Below, in pieces: positions 42,698 through 51,823 of a DNA stretch of 64,000 nucleotides. The translations under genes were made by a program, and so were the position numbers. This DNA comes from Pseudoalteromonas luteoviolacea (GTDB lineage Bacteria; Pseudomonadota; Gammaproteobacteria; Enterobacterales; Alteromonadaceae), in the NCBI RefSeq assembly GCF_018100925.1, contig NZ_JAGJEH010000017.1, positions 34,906 through 98,905 on the forward strand, given 5' to 3'. Below the pieces are notes generated by a model. The model did no database searches, had not been told where the DNA came from, and worked only from the letters and a program-made list of their open reading frames with translations. Every line of letters starts with the position of its first letter. Positions within the stretch are counted from its first letter, which is position 1.

Positions 42698-43252
42698 ATG
42701 TCATGGTTTCAACTCAATCGCAGCTTGCATAGAGATATTGGCTATTTCTGTATTGGCATGACGCTCGTATTTGCTATCTCAGGAATAGCACTTAATCATA
42801 TTCATCAATTTAATTCTAACTACCAAGTTTCGCGCATAACTCACTCTGTGCAGCTAGAGAACTTAGATTTAGAGACACCGTATTTTGAAAACCAATTGCT
42901 GCAAAAATTGGCACTGGACGACACCATCAAAGCCCGTTTCTGGCCAGATCAGACAACATATAAGTTGTTTTTACAAACGTCTACTTTATACCTTTACCCG
43001 AGCCAAAATAAGGTGATCGTTGAGCAAGTCGAGCCACGTTTTTTACTTCGCCAACTCAATGCATTACACCTCAATGAGGCTCGTGCCGCTTGGATGTGGT
43101 TTTCGGATTTTTATGCAATCTTGCTCATTTATTTAGCTCTGTCGTCTTTATTTATGATCAAAGGTAAACGAGGAGTGCTAGGACCTCGGGGATGGTTGGT
43201 GATTGCAGGGTTTGCCGCGCCCGCTGCATTTATCTATGTTTACTCGCTTTAA
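42698..43252 (+). CDS. PepSY-associated membrane protein
   Basis: A 184-residue inner-membrane protein. The segment LHRDIGYFCIGMTLVFAISGIALNH is the first helix typical of PepSY-associated TM proteins, followed by a periplasmic domain of about 100 residues and two to three C-terminal helices (MWFSDFYAILLIYLALSSLFMIKGKRGVLGPRGWLVIAG). These proteins occur beside iron-uptake receptors and ferric reductases, but their exact role is unknown. It is co-transcribed with the preceding secreted protein (eight bases apart). The proximity of a dead TonB receptor could mean that this was once a larger metal-uptake locus; that is speculation. Confidence 0.75.
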   Translation: MSWFQLNRSLHRDIGYFCIGMTLVFAISGIALNHIHQFNSNYQVSRITHSVQLENLDLETPYFENQLLQKLALDDTIKARFWPDQTTYKLFLQTSTLYLYPSQNKVIVEQVEPRFLLRQLNALHLNEARAAWMWFSDFYAILLIYLALSSLFMIKGKRGVLGPRGWLVIAGFAAPAAFIYVYSL

Positions 43253-43396
43253 GTTTGTAAATACACACTTACACAATTAGTACTGTAATTAGCTGTAATG
43301 GCATAAACTCACAGCCCAATCTAGAGTAACAATAATTGAATAGACTGCAGCAATATGTGCAGCAGTCTAGATAATAAACTCGGTCAAGGGGCAGGC

Positions 43397-43858
43397 ATGC
43401 TGTCAACATCTTGCGGTATTAACGGACTTTTTCTTGCCAATTATATACTTGGCTATGATTCGGCTAAGCCGATTTGCCAAATCTCGCTGCTTGTTTACGT
43501 AGGAGATAAAACCATTTCTGGGCGCGCTAAAGTACACCTTACACAAAGTGGTTACACCGACCTCATGTTTCACCTCAATGGTGAATTTCACTATCAGCAG
43601 TCGTCAGGTTCACCCTGTATCGCTATCACCTTACTTGGCCAGCAACCTCAAATGTGTACACCACGCCACGGCGTATCATGCCATTATATCAAACTGGACA
43701 TGCTACTGAACGACAACTGGCGAGCTGGCCAAGCTAGTTTTAGTTACAAAGATCTCAGCAGCCGCGCATGGTGCCATTTAAACCCACTCAAAGTTAAGCA
43801 GGTTTATAACAACAACATTTCTGATCTAGCCCAGCTGTCATTGCAAGTTAAAGGTTGA
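43397..43858 (+). CDS. DUF1842-like protein
   Basis: A 153-residue protein. The ATG at 43397 is chosen because AAGGGG lies five bases upstream; an ATG 14 codons earlier has no site. The pattern NGLFLANYILGYDSAKPICQISLLVYV, then HLTQSGYTDLMFHLNGEFHYQ and MLLNDNWRAGQASFSYKDLSSRAW resembles the DUF1842 family, small beta-rich proteins of unknown function. It has no signal peptide. Its end overlaps the end of the convergent AhpD-like gene by 11 bases. A candidate -10 box (GATAAT, 43370-43375) is preceded by a hairpin with TAGACTG/CAGTCTA arms. Confidence 0.55.
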   Translation: MLSTSCGINGLFLANYILGYDSAKPICQISLLVYVGDKTISGRAKVHLTQSGYTDLMFHLNGEFHYQQSSGSPCIAITLLGQQPQMCTPRHGVSCHYIKLDMLLNDNWRAGQASFSYKDLSSRAWCHLNPLKVKQVYNNNISDLAQLSLQVKG

Positions 43859-44267
43859 GACCTATCGCAACACGATTCCAATTATTAATTTGCAATGCTA
43901 AACCAATAATCGCCAACTGCTGTGATTCACTCACACAATGTTGCAAGTATTTATCAAGCTCACAGGAGGAGGCCGAAGTCACCCTATGTGCCAAAAATAA
44001 TGCTGCTTGGTCAAAAGGCTCTAGAGACGATAAATCTTCATTTGCTAACGCCGCCTTGTATCGTTTATACAATTTCGAAGATGCACTTGTTTTGAGTGCC
44101 TCGTCATGCATTGCTTGGCAAAATTGACACCCATTGATGTTCGATACATAGAGTCGAATTAGGTGAACGGTAGCTTCAGGAAGAGACTGTTCAGCAGGCT
44201 CCCCAAGCTGGGCTAGCGCGGTGTGAATAAATGGATAGTTAGAATATAGCTGTGTACGTGAAATCAT
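43848..44267 (-). CDS. AhpD-like / carboxymuconolactone decarboxylase-family protein
   Basis: A 139-residue all-helical protein. The ATG at 44267 has AAGGAG six bases upstream, which excludes the longer frame. The motif INGCQFCQAMHDEAL carries Cys47-x-x-Cys50-x-x-x-His54, the AhpD-type peroxidase/redox signature. Members reduce peroxides or disulfides, often in oligomeric rings. Its redox partner is not encoded here. It is convergent with and overlaps the DUF1842-like gene; 105 bases on the other side separate it from the lspA-like gene. Confidence 0.8.
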   Translation of the reverse strand: MISRTQLYSNYPFIHTALAQLGEPAEQSLPEATVHLIRLYVSNINGCQFCQAMHDEALKTSASSKLYKRYKAALANEDLSSLEPFDQAALFLAHRVTSASSCELDKYLQHCVSESQQLAIIGLALQINNWNRVAIGLNL

Positions 44268-44372
44268 CGTTTGCTCCTTATTTTTCGACAAAGAGAGCTT
44301 ACGATGAAACAACAATGCAAAAATTGGACATTTACGACAGTGAAAAAGAGATGACTTCGATGCGCTCAAGTA

Positions 44373-44864
44373 TCATTTTAGCTGCGCAGATTGGAAGGGG
44401 GTGCACAATATAATCATCATCGCACCAACCAAAATAACAACATCAGCGATGTTAAAAATTCCCGTGCGAATAGATCCAACTCCCAGATTTATAAAGTCAA
44501 TCACGGCACCGTGATTAAAAATACGGTCAAGCAAGTTACCAATACCACCAGCAAAAATTAAAGATAAAGAGGTTAATTGCAACTTGGACAGATCTCGACT
44601 TTTGACCATATAACTCAGTAATGCCAGTAACAATAGACCGACTACACCAATAAATAGCACCATTCTCTGCCCAGGAGATAAACCAGCGCCTACCGACAAA
44701 AAGACACCAAGATTTTCGGTGTAACCAATGCGCACCATATCGCCCAAGTAACTGGTCATTTGCCAAGCCACAAGGTTGTCGCTGGCCCACCACTTTGAAC
44801 CTTGATCTAGTAGTAAACAAACGATGCATACCAATGCAATATGGCCCGCTTTGCTGTCATTCAT
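44373..44864 (-). CDS. lspA: Signal peptidase II-like protein (orphan)
   Basis: A 163-residue membrane protein of the A8 family, which removes signal peptides of lipoproteins. It has four hydrophobic helices; the conserved segments are LDQGSKWW, YTENLGVFLS (usually RNxGxAFS), GGIGNLLDRIF with Asp113, and FNIADVVILVG with Asp141, the two catalytic aspartates. It is not in the usual ileS-lspA context, and the first motif deviates, so this is probably a second, divergent paralog or one handling a special substrate. AGGA lies nine bases before the ATG at 44864. Confidence 0.85.
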   Translation of the reverse strand: MNDSKAGHIALVCIVCLLLDQGSKWWASDNLVAWQMTSYLGDMVRIGYTENLGVFLSVGAGLSPGQRMVLFIGVVGLLLLALLSYMVKSRDLSKLQLTSLSLIFAGGIGNLLDRIFNHGAVIDFINLGVGSIRTGIFNIADVVILVGAMMIILCTPFQSAQLK

Positions 44865-44945
44865 TGTTCAAATTCCTACATTGCTTTTTTTCACTATAAA
44901 AAGTACTTGGTGAACATAAAATGACAAATCGATAAATTTTCCTGC

Positions 44946-46640
44946 TTAGTCGGTTACAAAGCGATTAAAATTGGTGTGCAAGTCAATAATCCGCTTGGCA
45001 ATATTGTGATTCGCATCGGCGGTTTCACTTGCTCCCTGCGCGGTTTCCTTTGCCAGTTCATTGATATTGTTTATATTTTTATCAATATCAACCGCCACCA
45101 TAGATTGCTGCTCAGTTGCAGTGGCAATTTGAGTATTTAAATCGTTGATTTGCTCTATCGCATCTGAAGCTGAGTCCAACATTTGCTGGGTCTGCTCACT
45201 TTTTTGATAGCAGTTATGGGCACTCGTTTTTCCTTTTTCCATACTGCTCACCACTTTATTGGCTTCTGTTTTGAGTCGTTCAAGTAAATCTTGAATGTCG
45301 GCTGTTGATGACTGAGTGCGTGTTGCCAAGGTCCGTACTTCATCCGCAACGACCGCGAATCCACGCCCCGTTTCACCCGCCCTTGCAGCTTCAATCGCTG
45401 CGTTAAGTGCCAATAAGTTGGTTTGCTCTGAAATACTTTGTATCGCTTCTAACACCGAGCTTATGTTGTTGGTCTCTTCGACTAACTCACCAATGTCATC
45501 GGAAGCTAAATTGAGCTCAGTCACGAGATTCTCAATAATTTGATTGGTCTGAGTGGCAATGCCCTTACCGGCATTCACTTTTTCACGCACTTTTGCTGTT
45601 GCTTCAGCGGCATGCGCCGTGCTTTTTGACATATCTTGGGTGGTCGTGGTCATTTCGTATACAGCTGCGGCAACCATCTCTGTTTGCTGCTTTTGCTCAG
45701 TGACACTTTGCTCAGTTTGACGCATCACATTCATTGCCAGCTCCGATGAGCTACCCAAGCTTTTCACCACTTCATTGGTACTTTGAATGGTTTCCCTTAG
45801 ACCTGAGACAAATTTGTTAAACTCTTTGGCCATAACGCCAGTCTCATCTTTTGCAGAGTCATCCAACATCACGGTCAGATCGCCGTCACCGCTGGCAATT
45901 GACTTTAATCTTACAATCAATGCTGCTAGCGGCTGCGTGATAGAGCGACCTATTAGCTGTGCGGAGGCAATAGCCACAACAATGGCAAATACAGCCGCTA
46001 CAGAAATTAATTTAATCGCCAAGATTTCGTCGTGCTCCGCTTGCAGCGTCGCTTTTTGAGTGAACTCCTGAACATCTGCCAACACGGCTATCAATTCATC
46101 TTTTAACTGATCTTCTTCTGCCTCGATTTGTTTCACCAAAGGCATAAGTTCAATCAAAGGCTGCTGTGTTAGCTGTTGCATTAACGCAGTTATATCTCTG
46201 CTCGCTTGCGCATAATGTGCGCTTATAACATCCAGCTCCTGCTGTACCTGCTGAAACTTCTTGGCCGCTTCTTGTGAGTGCGCCAAAGTAATTGCTTTGG
46301 TGGCAAAGGCCCGTGTATCTTTAATTTCTTGACCGACTTTTTCCACGGAATCAGACAATTTTAATGACAATTGCTGAACTTTTGTGTCATACCCTGGGTG
46401 ATTGGCATCAGCCAAAGATTTATATAACAACATGCGCTCTAATAAAATGGCCTGCTCTAATTGATGTTCCGTTATCTGCGTAAGGAAGTTATTTAAGGGG
46501 ATGTCTTCCTCCGCTATATCAATTAGCCCATAGCCAATTTTAGCCATTTGCACTAAAGCGATTACACTCACCAGCAACAACATCGCAAGCTGAATAGCAC
46601 TCATTAAATATATTCTATGTGCAATTTTTAGTTGATTCAT
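44946..46640 (-). CDS. Methyl-accepting chemotaxis protein, 4HB-type sensor
   Basis: A 564-residue chemoreceptor. The ATG at 46640 follows AAGGTG; upstream GTG and TTG codons are unneeded. A helical periplasmic domain (about 35-190) sits between two membrane helices (about 12-34 and 197-216), followed by HAMP and a signalling domain with SEQTNLLALNAAIEAARAGE and RGFAVVADEVRTLA. There is no CheR tether. It lies 39 bases downstream of the BLUF gene on the same strand, so it may be the output of light sensing. Confidence 0.92.
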   Translation of the reverse strand: MNQLKIAHRIYLMSAIQLAMLLLVSVIALVQMAKIGYGLIDIAEEDIPLNNFLTQITEHQLEQAILLERMLLYKSLADANHPGYDTKVQQLSLKLSDSVEKVGQEIKDTRAFATKAITLAHSQEAAKKFQQVQQELDVISAHYAQASRDITALMQQLTQQPLIELMPLVKQIEAEEDQLKDELIAVLADVQEFTQKATLQAEHDEILAIKLISVAAVFAIVVAIASAQLIGRSITQPLAALIVRLKSIASGDGDLTVMLDDSAKDETGVMAKEFNKFVSGLRETIQSTNEVVKSLGSSSELAMNVMRQTEQSVTEQKQQTEMVAAAVYEMTTTTQDMSKSTAHAAEATAKVREKVNAGKGIATQTNQIIENLVTELNLASDDIGELVEETNNISSVLEAIQSISEQTNLLALNAAIEAARAGETGRGFAVVADEVRTLATRTQSSTADIQDLLERLKTEANKVVSSMEKGKTSAHNCYQKSEQTQQMLDSASDAIEQINDLNTQIATATEQQSMVAVDIDKNINNINELAKETAQGASETADANHNIAKRIIDLHTNFNRFVTD

Positions 46641-46679
46641 AATCAACACCTTTTAGTTTGTTAAGCAATATCAGCCTCA

Positions 46680-47096
46680 TCAACACTGTTTAAAATAGTG
46701 GAGTAACTGAATAGAAAACTCGGGGTTATGCTGTAAATAACCGTAACTGTCTTGTTGAACCAAAAACTCTGACATGCCTTCGTGTTTATCAATGTCACAA
46801 CTTTCAACACACCTGAAACCCATTTGCCACTGCGCAAACAAACGCTGCTCAACATACTGCTCATGTAACTTGTTTACTCTTTCATGGCGTGGATCTCGGC
46901 AAATACGAGCGTATAATGCGCTCACAGACGCGGCCTCCCCCTCCAACAATTGGACAAACGTACCTTTGCCGTCATACAGCAGCAACCCAGTAATACCATT
47001 GGCTGCATTGCGTTGACGAAACTGTGACATCATCTGCAACAGCTCCTGTTCAGTAAATCGCTTTTTCGCCTTGCTGATGTAGACAAGTTGAAACAT
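46680..47096 (-). CDS. BLUF-domain blue-light sensor
   Basis: A 138-residue flavoprotein. The ATG at 47096 is chosen because GGAGAG lies eight bases upstream, which leaves MFQLVYISKAKK at the N-terminus, the family opening. Key BLUF residues are present: Tyr6 (LVYIS), Asn33 in NGITGLLLYDG, Gln49 in FVQLLEG, and a Trp/Met pair near residue 88-90 (QWQMGF). These form the FAD hydrogen-bond network that shifts on blue light. The protein is a stand-alone BLUF with a short C-terminal helix region and no output domain, so it should act through a partner. It lies between two chemoreceptor genes of the same strand, 73 bases after one and 39 before the other. Confidence 0.92.
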   Translation of the reverse strand: MFQLVYISKAKKRFTEQELLQMMSQFRQRNAANGITGLLLYDGKGTFVQLLEGEAASVSALYARICRDPRHERVNKLHEQYVEQRLFAQWQMGFRCVESCDIDKHEGMSEFLVQQDSYGYLQHNPEFSIQLLHYFKQC

Positions 47097-47169
47097 GTTA
47101 GCTGTCTCTCCAAACCGAATAAGATTCGCAAGCGCAGCCATCTTTTTGCACTCACAGACTCAAAAATGA

Positions 47170-48813
47170 CTAACGCACTTTAAAAAAGCCGATAGCGCTG
47201 CGCATACCTGCCGATAGCGCATCCAGCTTTTGTGTCGCATCTCGATTGGTCTCAGTCACTTCAATCGCATTGTCAGACATCGCCGCGATGGAATTCATCG
47301 CCTCCGAGACTTCCGAGATTGCGCCCACTTGCTCGGTGCTTGCTTGCACGACTTCTCGCACTCGTTGTAATGAATCGCTGGCTTGGGCGTCAATGCTTTG
47401 CAACAGCTCAGTAGCTTGCTGGATCAAGGCTTTACCATTTTCGACTTGAGGCTGGGTCTGCTCCATGGCTTCAACAGAAGCTGATGTTTCTTTTTGGATT
47501 TCACCTATCATTGCCTCTATTTGTGCCGTTGCTTCCCCGGTACGTTTGGCCAACTGTCTGACTTCATCAGCCACCACAGCAAAACCACGTCCTGATTCTC
47601 CGGCACGCGCAGCTTCAATGGCCGCATTGAGTGCCAATAAGTTGGTTTGTTCTGAAATGCCACTGATCACATTGGCGATACCGCCAATTTGTTCTGTATT
47701 GGCCTCTAGTTTTTTAATTTGCGCAACAGTGCCATTGACCGTTTCAGCAATCTTCACAATCTCCGCAGCACTCGCGGCTATCGCATCACGACCTTTGTCT
47801 GCAAATTCAACGGTCGACTCCGAGTTTTCTTCTGTTTTTGTCGTTAATTCGCTGACATGATCGATGCTGCTACGCAAATTATCTAGCCGCACAACCGTTT
47901 GTTGTGTCAATGACGCTTGCTGCTGCGCCGCAGCATAAATATTGTCAGACCCCGCAGAAACTACTTTGGCTTGCTCTGCTAAGTCGGTCGACCCTCCTAC
48001 AATTTTTGATACGATTTCCGTCAATTGTAATTTCATATCAAACAATTTAGACAGCATACTGTTTGGGTAATCCGTCGACATGCTCTGAGTAAGATCACCT
48101 TGCGAAATCGCAGAGAGTGCCTTTTCAGCCTGACGCACCTCTCCCCCAAGCGCCTCTCGAATACTTTTAGCAATCATTAAGCCAATAAACACACTCACGG
48201 CGATCGCCAATAAAGTAGCCCCTATCATAAACTGACCAAAGCCCCCGGCGACTGCACGCGCTTCTGGAGTTGCAATTTGATTGGCCTCTTCTTGATAATC
48301 AATAAACTCATTGATACGTGCAAGCCAGGTTATAAAAGCGGGGCGCGCTTGCTGTAAAACCACCTCATCAACATTGTCACCCGCACGTTTGTCAGCAATA
48401 ATTTGCGCAACCAAAGGGCGTGTCGTAACCTTTATATCTGCGATACTTTTTAATATGCGCCGTTCATTATCGTTAAATGGCACACCTTTAGATTTCATCT
48501 GTGCCATGTTGTTTTCCGCTTCAACATAAAAGCGCTCGAGTTCTGCGATTTCTCGTTCAAACTGGCTTAATTCAGCATCGGAGTTAGTAATAGCCACATC
48601 GCGAATGGCAATTGCCGTATCGTGCACACTGCCTCTAAAATTAATTGCATAACGTTGCTTCACCGAATTGACATCGGTCATTTGTGCCAAGGTATCATCA
48701 ATAAAATTGACATCCTTAATACCTATCCCAGTCAGTATGATCATCAAACATAAAATCGCGCCATACCCAACTGAAAGTCGCTGTCGTATCGTCAGCCCCG
48801 CTAAAAAGTTCAT
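47170..48813 (-). CDS. Methyl-accepting chemotaxis protein, 4HB/Tar-type sensor
   Basis: A 547-residue chemoreceptor: a first helix (about 12-34), a four-helix-bundle sensor (about 38-185, SVKQRYAINFRGSVHDTAIAIRDVAI), a second helix (about 193-214), HAMP and a signalling domain containing ISEQTNLLALNAAIEAARAGESGRGF. AAGGTG precedes the ATG at 48813. It is the upstream gene of the receptor-BLUF-receptor group. No promoter with strong boxes was identified in the 220 bases before it, which are shared with the divergent Fur-controlled TonB receptor gene. Confidence 0.92.
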   Translation of the reverse strand: MNFLAGLTIRQRLSVGYGAILCLMIILTGIGIKDVNFIDDTLAQMTDVNSVKQRYAINFRGSVHDTAIAIRDVAITNSDAELSQFEREIAELERFYVEAENNMAQMKSKGVPFNDNERRILKSIADIKVTTRPLVAQIIADKRAGDNVDEVVLQQARPAFITWLARINEFIDYQEEANQIATPEARAVAGGFGQFMIGATLLAIAVSVFIGLMIAKSIREALGGEVRQAEKALSAISQGDLTQSMSTDYPNSMLSKLFDMKLQLTEIVSKIVGGSTDLAEQAKVVSAGSDNIYAAAQQQASLTQQTVVRLDNLRSSIDHVSELTTKTEENSESTVEFADKGRDAIAASAAEIVKIAETVNGTVAQIKKLEANTEQIGGIANVISGISEQTNLLALNAAIEAARAGESGRGFAVVADEVRQLAKRTGEATAQIEAMIGEIQKETSASVEAMEQTQPQVENGKALIQQATELLQSIDAQASDSLQRVREVVQASTEQVGAISEVSEAMNSIAAMSDNAIEVTETNRDATQKLDALSAGMRSAIGFFKVR

Positions 48814-48970
48814 TCATTCACCTTTTCGTCACATCCGCTTAGTAAATTTAGGGCTTAAATTGTGCCAGCGCCAATTTAAGTCCAGTAAAAAATACGGTTT
48901 TTTCTGTTTTTATGCTTATCTAGACCTACAAAAGAACATTCTAATCACAACAATAAAAATAAATTATTGC

Positions 48971-49017
48971 TTGCAGTCTAAAGTGACAAAAGCTTAATAT
49001 AAATGATAATCATTATC
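48971..49017 (+). promoter_or_regulatory. Fur-controlled promoter of the TonB receptor gene
   Basis: The Fur box at 48999-49017 matches 16 of 19 consensus positions and includes the perfect core GATAATCATTATC. TTGCAG (48971-48976) and TAATAT (48995-49000), 18 bases apart, are a plausible promoter; the box would cover the start point. The leader before the GTG start is only about 30 bases. Confidence 0.78.
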
Positions 49018-49036
49018 ATGCATAAAATAACAACAC

Positions 49037-51151
49037 GTGAATTACCTGAATCCTTCTCTCTTAGCCACGCTACTGCTAAGCAGTCCGATAGCTCTAGCAA
49101 AATCAACAGCTCAAAACACACTTGAACACATCGAAGTGCAGGGCGTTCAAGCTCGCCTTCAATCACGTGGCGTGTTGAAAGACAGTATCGCGAAAACAGA
49201 ATTGATTGATGCTGAGCAATTAAAAAATATGCAAGCTTCAAATTTAACGGAAGCAATAGATAAGGCGCTTGGGATCAGGGTTTCGAACGAATGTTCAATG
49301 TGTGGCGCAAAGCGCGTTATGATCAACGGAATGAAAGGCGAACACACCAATGTTCTTATCGATGGCGTCCCCATGCATACCATGCTATCTGGTTTTTACG
49401 GTATGGACAGTGTTGCTACGGCTGGGATTGGTACCATTGAAATCGCGCGAGGCGCAGGTGCATCGCTCACCGCACCTGAAGCGATAGGTGGTACAGTCAA
49501 TTTAGTCTCGCAAAAGCCCAATAAAAATGCAGCTGAACTGGAAATGGCAACAGGTAATCAGGGATATAGAAAAGTTTCCATGGTCGCAATGGGCGTCAGT
49601 GAAGATGAACGTAGTACCATCAGTGCCATTGCTCAGCAGGACACTCGCGATCAATTTGATGGAGACAATAATGGCGTCAGCGAATCACCAATGCTCGACA
49701 ATCAATCTATCGCCATTACCCTAAGCCATGATCTGTCTTTAGACACTTCTGTCAAAATCCGCTATGGGCGCAGTATCTCCGAAGTTTTTGGCGGCCCTGT
49801 GCTTGGCGATACCACCAGCTCAATTGCAGAAACATTGGCCAGCGTAAATCGCGGTGAAGCAGCAAGCCTATTCTCTGACAATACCGTGGATGGCCGATAT
49901 ACTGGCCACCCTTGGGAAACTGCTGAGTGGGTCGATACGCAAAGAGAAGAGTGGCTGTTTTCCATTTTACACAGCATCAATGATGAGCTGACACTGGATA
50001 TCAGCTATGCCAACGTTGAACACATCCAAGATTCTTTCTATGAAAGCATCGATTATTGGGCCAAAGATGATATGCAGTTTGTCACGGCAAAATTATACTA
50101 CGCCCTAAACGATCAGCACCTTATCACCATAGGTATGGATCATCGAGATGAGCAGATGCGTAGCCACAGTGCCGCGCTCGCAGATAATCCACTTTATATG
50201 TCTGATAGTTTCGATTACACCGTGTCTGGTTTGTACATCCAAGAGACATACACTCCCTCCATTGATTTTGAGCTGGCGCTAGCAGTTAGGTTTGATCGCA
50301 TCACAGCAGATTTTATCGCCAACCGAGCCAACGATGACGAAATAGATGAAACGCTGGTTTCACCGCGTATCGATATGCGCTGGTTTCATCACGAAAACTG
50401 GACCTCGCGCTTGTCTGTAGGTCAAGGCTATCGCGCTCCTTTGTCGTTCTTTGAAAGTGATCATGGAATTTTAGATGCCGAAAAAGGATACCTAGTGGAT
50501 GTACACGATGTTGAACGCTCAATTGGCTACAACTATTCACTCAACCACAGCGCAAATAAGATCAACGCGACTCTGTCTATAGCATATACCCAAGTAGATA
50601 ACTTGGCATCACTCTCCCACAATGAAGCGGGCACACCTGTGCTTGGACAGCTGACGGAACAAGCGGATGTGTGGGCTTGGGATCTCGCTGTAAATTATCA
50701 ATTACTGGAGCAACTGCAACTGGGCGCCAGTATTGAAAACTACCGTTACAATGGCGTCTTTAAGTCTTCTTTTGGCATTGCGCCGACAGAAAAACGCGCC
50801 AGCGTGAACCTTGAATTTGCACAGGCAAATTGGACTGTGAACGCAAACTACCTTTTTGTACCGAGTCGCGATTTGAGTGATTATGGGTATGAAGGGTTTA
50901 ACGATACACAAGCACAACAAGCTAAAAAGACTGACGTATCAAGCTACGGCATATTGGACTTTAAAGTCAGCTATGCACTCTCAGATGACATTAAGCTTTA
51001 TGTTGGTATGAACAATGCGCTTGACTACAGTCAAGCAGCCGACGAAGAGTCTCCGCTTTTGTTTGATAGTGAAGGAGGTTATGACGTCACTTTTATCTAC
51101 GCACCGCTGCGAGGTCGGCTTGCGTATTTAGGGTTTGACTATGACTTTTAA
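49037..51151 (+). CDS. TonB-dependent outer-membrane receptor, CxxC plug type
   Basis: A 704-residue receptor with a signal peptide (LLATLLLSSPIALA) and a start at GTG (49037); no ATG is in frame nearby. The plug contains a conserved pair Cys86/Cys89 in NECSMCGAKRVMINGMKGEH, then VLIDGVPM, and the barrel ends with LGFDYDF, an aromatic last residue. The Fur box upstream indicates iron control, so the substrate is probably an iron chelate, but other metals cannot be excluded. The next gene starts before this one stops (11-base overlap), so the two are translated together. Confidence 0.92.
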   Translation: MNYLNPSLLATLLLSSPIALAKSTAQNTLEHIEVQGVQARLQSRGVLKDSIAKTELIDAEQLKNMQASNLTEAIDKALGIRVSNECSMCGAKRVMINGMKGEHTNVLIDGVPMHTMLSGFYGMDSVATAGIGTIEIARGAGASLTAPEAIGGTVNLVSQKPNKNAAELEMATGNQGYRKVSMVAMGVSEDERSTISAIAQQDTRDQFDGDNNGVSESPMLDNQSIAITLSHDLSLDTSVKIRYGRSISEVFGGPVLGDTTSSIAETLASVNRGEAASLFSDNTVDGRYTGHPWETAEWVDTQREEWLFSILHSINDELTLDISYANVEHIQDSFYESIDYWAKDDMQFVTAKLYYALNDQHLITIGMDHRDEQMRSHSAALADNPLYMSDSFDYTVSGLYIQETYTPSIDFELALAVRFDRITADFIANRANDDEIDETLVSPRIDMRWFHHENWTSRLSVGQGYRAPLSFFESDHGILDAEKGYLVDVHDVERSIGYNYSLNHSANKINATLSIAYTQVDNLASLSHNEAGTPVLGQLTEQADVWAWDLAVNYQLLEQLQLGASIENYRYNGVFKSSFGIAPTEKRASVNLEFAQANWTVNANYLFVPSRDLSDYGYEGFNDTQAQQAKKTDVSSYGILDFKVSYALSDDIKLYVGMNNALDYSQAADEESPLLFDSEGGYDVTFIYAPLRGRLAYLGFDYDF

Positions 51152-51656
51152 ACACGTTTGTGTGTTGATGATATTGCTATTGGCGCCGATGGGTGCCATG
51201 GCATCAAGCCCTTTCTATCAGCTTAAGCTCACACCGATAACACCGGACGCGCCTTCAACCCTCGCGGCATATCGCGGTCAAGTTTTAGCACTTTTACTTG
51301 TTCAACCTCAGTGCAGCTGGTGTAAAAAACAGCACAAGCTACTCGCTCGCATGATTAAGCAACAACCAAAACACTGTCAGAAGCTCATAGCTATGATGAT
51401 GGCAACTGGCGGTGACAAACATGTACTGAAAAGAGAAATGAAGCGTTACCAGAGCCCATTTGCCATAACCACTTTTCCAAATAGACTTTCTCAGTCTCTG
51501 GCGGTAAAAAGTACACCCCAACTATTTATTTTAGATAGCGAAGGAACGCTCGTGACTTATCATATTGGCTTTATGCCTGAAACCGCTTTGCGAGAAACCA
51601 TAAACGGCTTATTGGAAAAAACGCAATGCCAACAAAGCAAGGATATGCTGGGTTAG
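51141..51656 (+). CDS. Exported thioredoxin-like protein, translationally coupled to the receptor
   Basis: A 171-residue protein with a signal peptide (about 1-22, VCVLMILLLAPMGAMA). The ATG is at 51141, inside the end of the receptor gene. The redox motif CSWC (Cys58, Cys61) sits in QVLALLLVQPQCSWCKKQHKLL, and a cis-proline region (STPQLFILDSEG) is present, as in TlpA/ResA-type proteins. It probably works in the periplasm. Coupling to the receptor with its plug CSMC motif suggests that it keeps those cysteines in a given redox state or acts on the imported ligand; this is inference. Confidence 0.82.
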   Translation: MTFKHVCVLMILLLAPMGAMASSPFYQLKLTPITPDAPSTLAAYRGQVLALLLVQPQCSWCKKQHKLLARMIKQQPKHCQKLIAMMMATGGDKHVLKREMKRYQSPFAITTFPNRLSQSLAVKSTPQLFILDSEGTLVTYHIGFMPETALRETINGLLEKTQCQQSKDMLG

Positions 51657-51823
51657 TTCGCGCTACCCAGCCAGTTTAGAAAGCCTTTTGCATCGGCAGA
51701 ATTGGCAAAATCAATATAGCTCAAGCCATCTTGATGTTTAACCGCCATGCGGCATTTATTCATAGAAATTGAATGGACTGGTAACGTGATCGCTACCTGC
51801 TGTCCTTGGTATAAGTAAGACAT
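51653..51823 (-). CDS. Small conserved-looking ORF, 56 residues
   Basis: MSYLYQGQQV and, further on, KHQDGLSYIDFANSADAKGF are a compact, protein-like sequence with mixed hydrophobic pattern and no run of low complexity. Its stop overlaps the end of the thioredoxin-like gene by four bases, a tail-to-tail arrangement seen at other gene ends here. The ribosome-binding site is weak (GAGCG about ten bases upstream). It may be real or a chance ORF; I lean to real. Confidence 0.45.
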   Translation of the reverse strand: MSYLYQGQQVAITLPVHSISMNKCRMAVKHQDGLSYIDFANSADAKGFLNWLGSAN

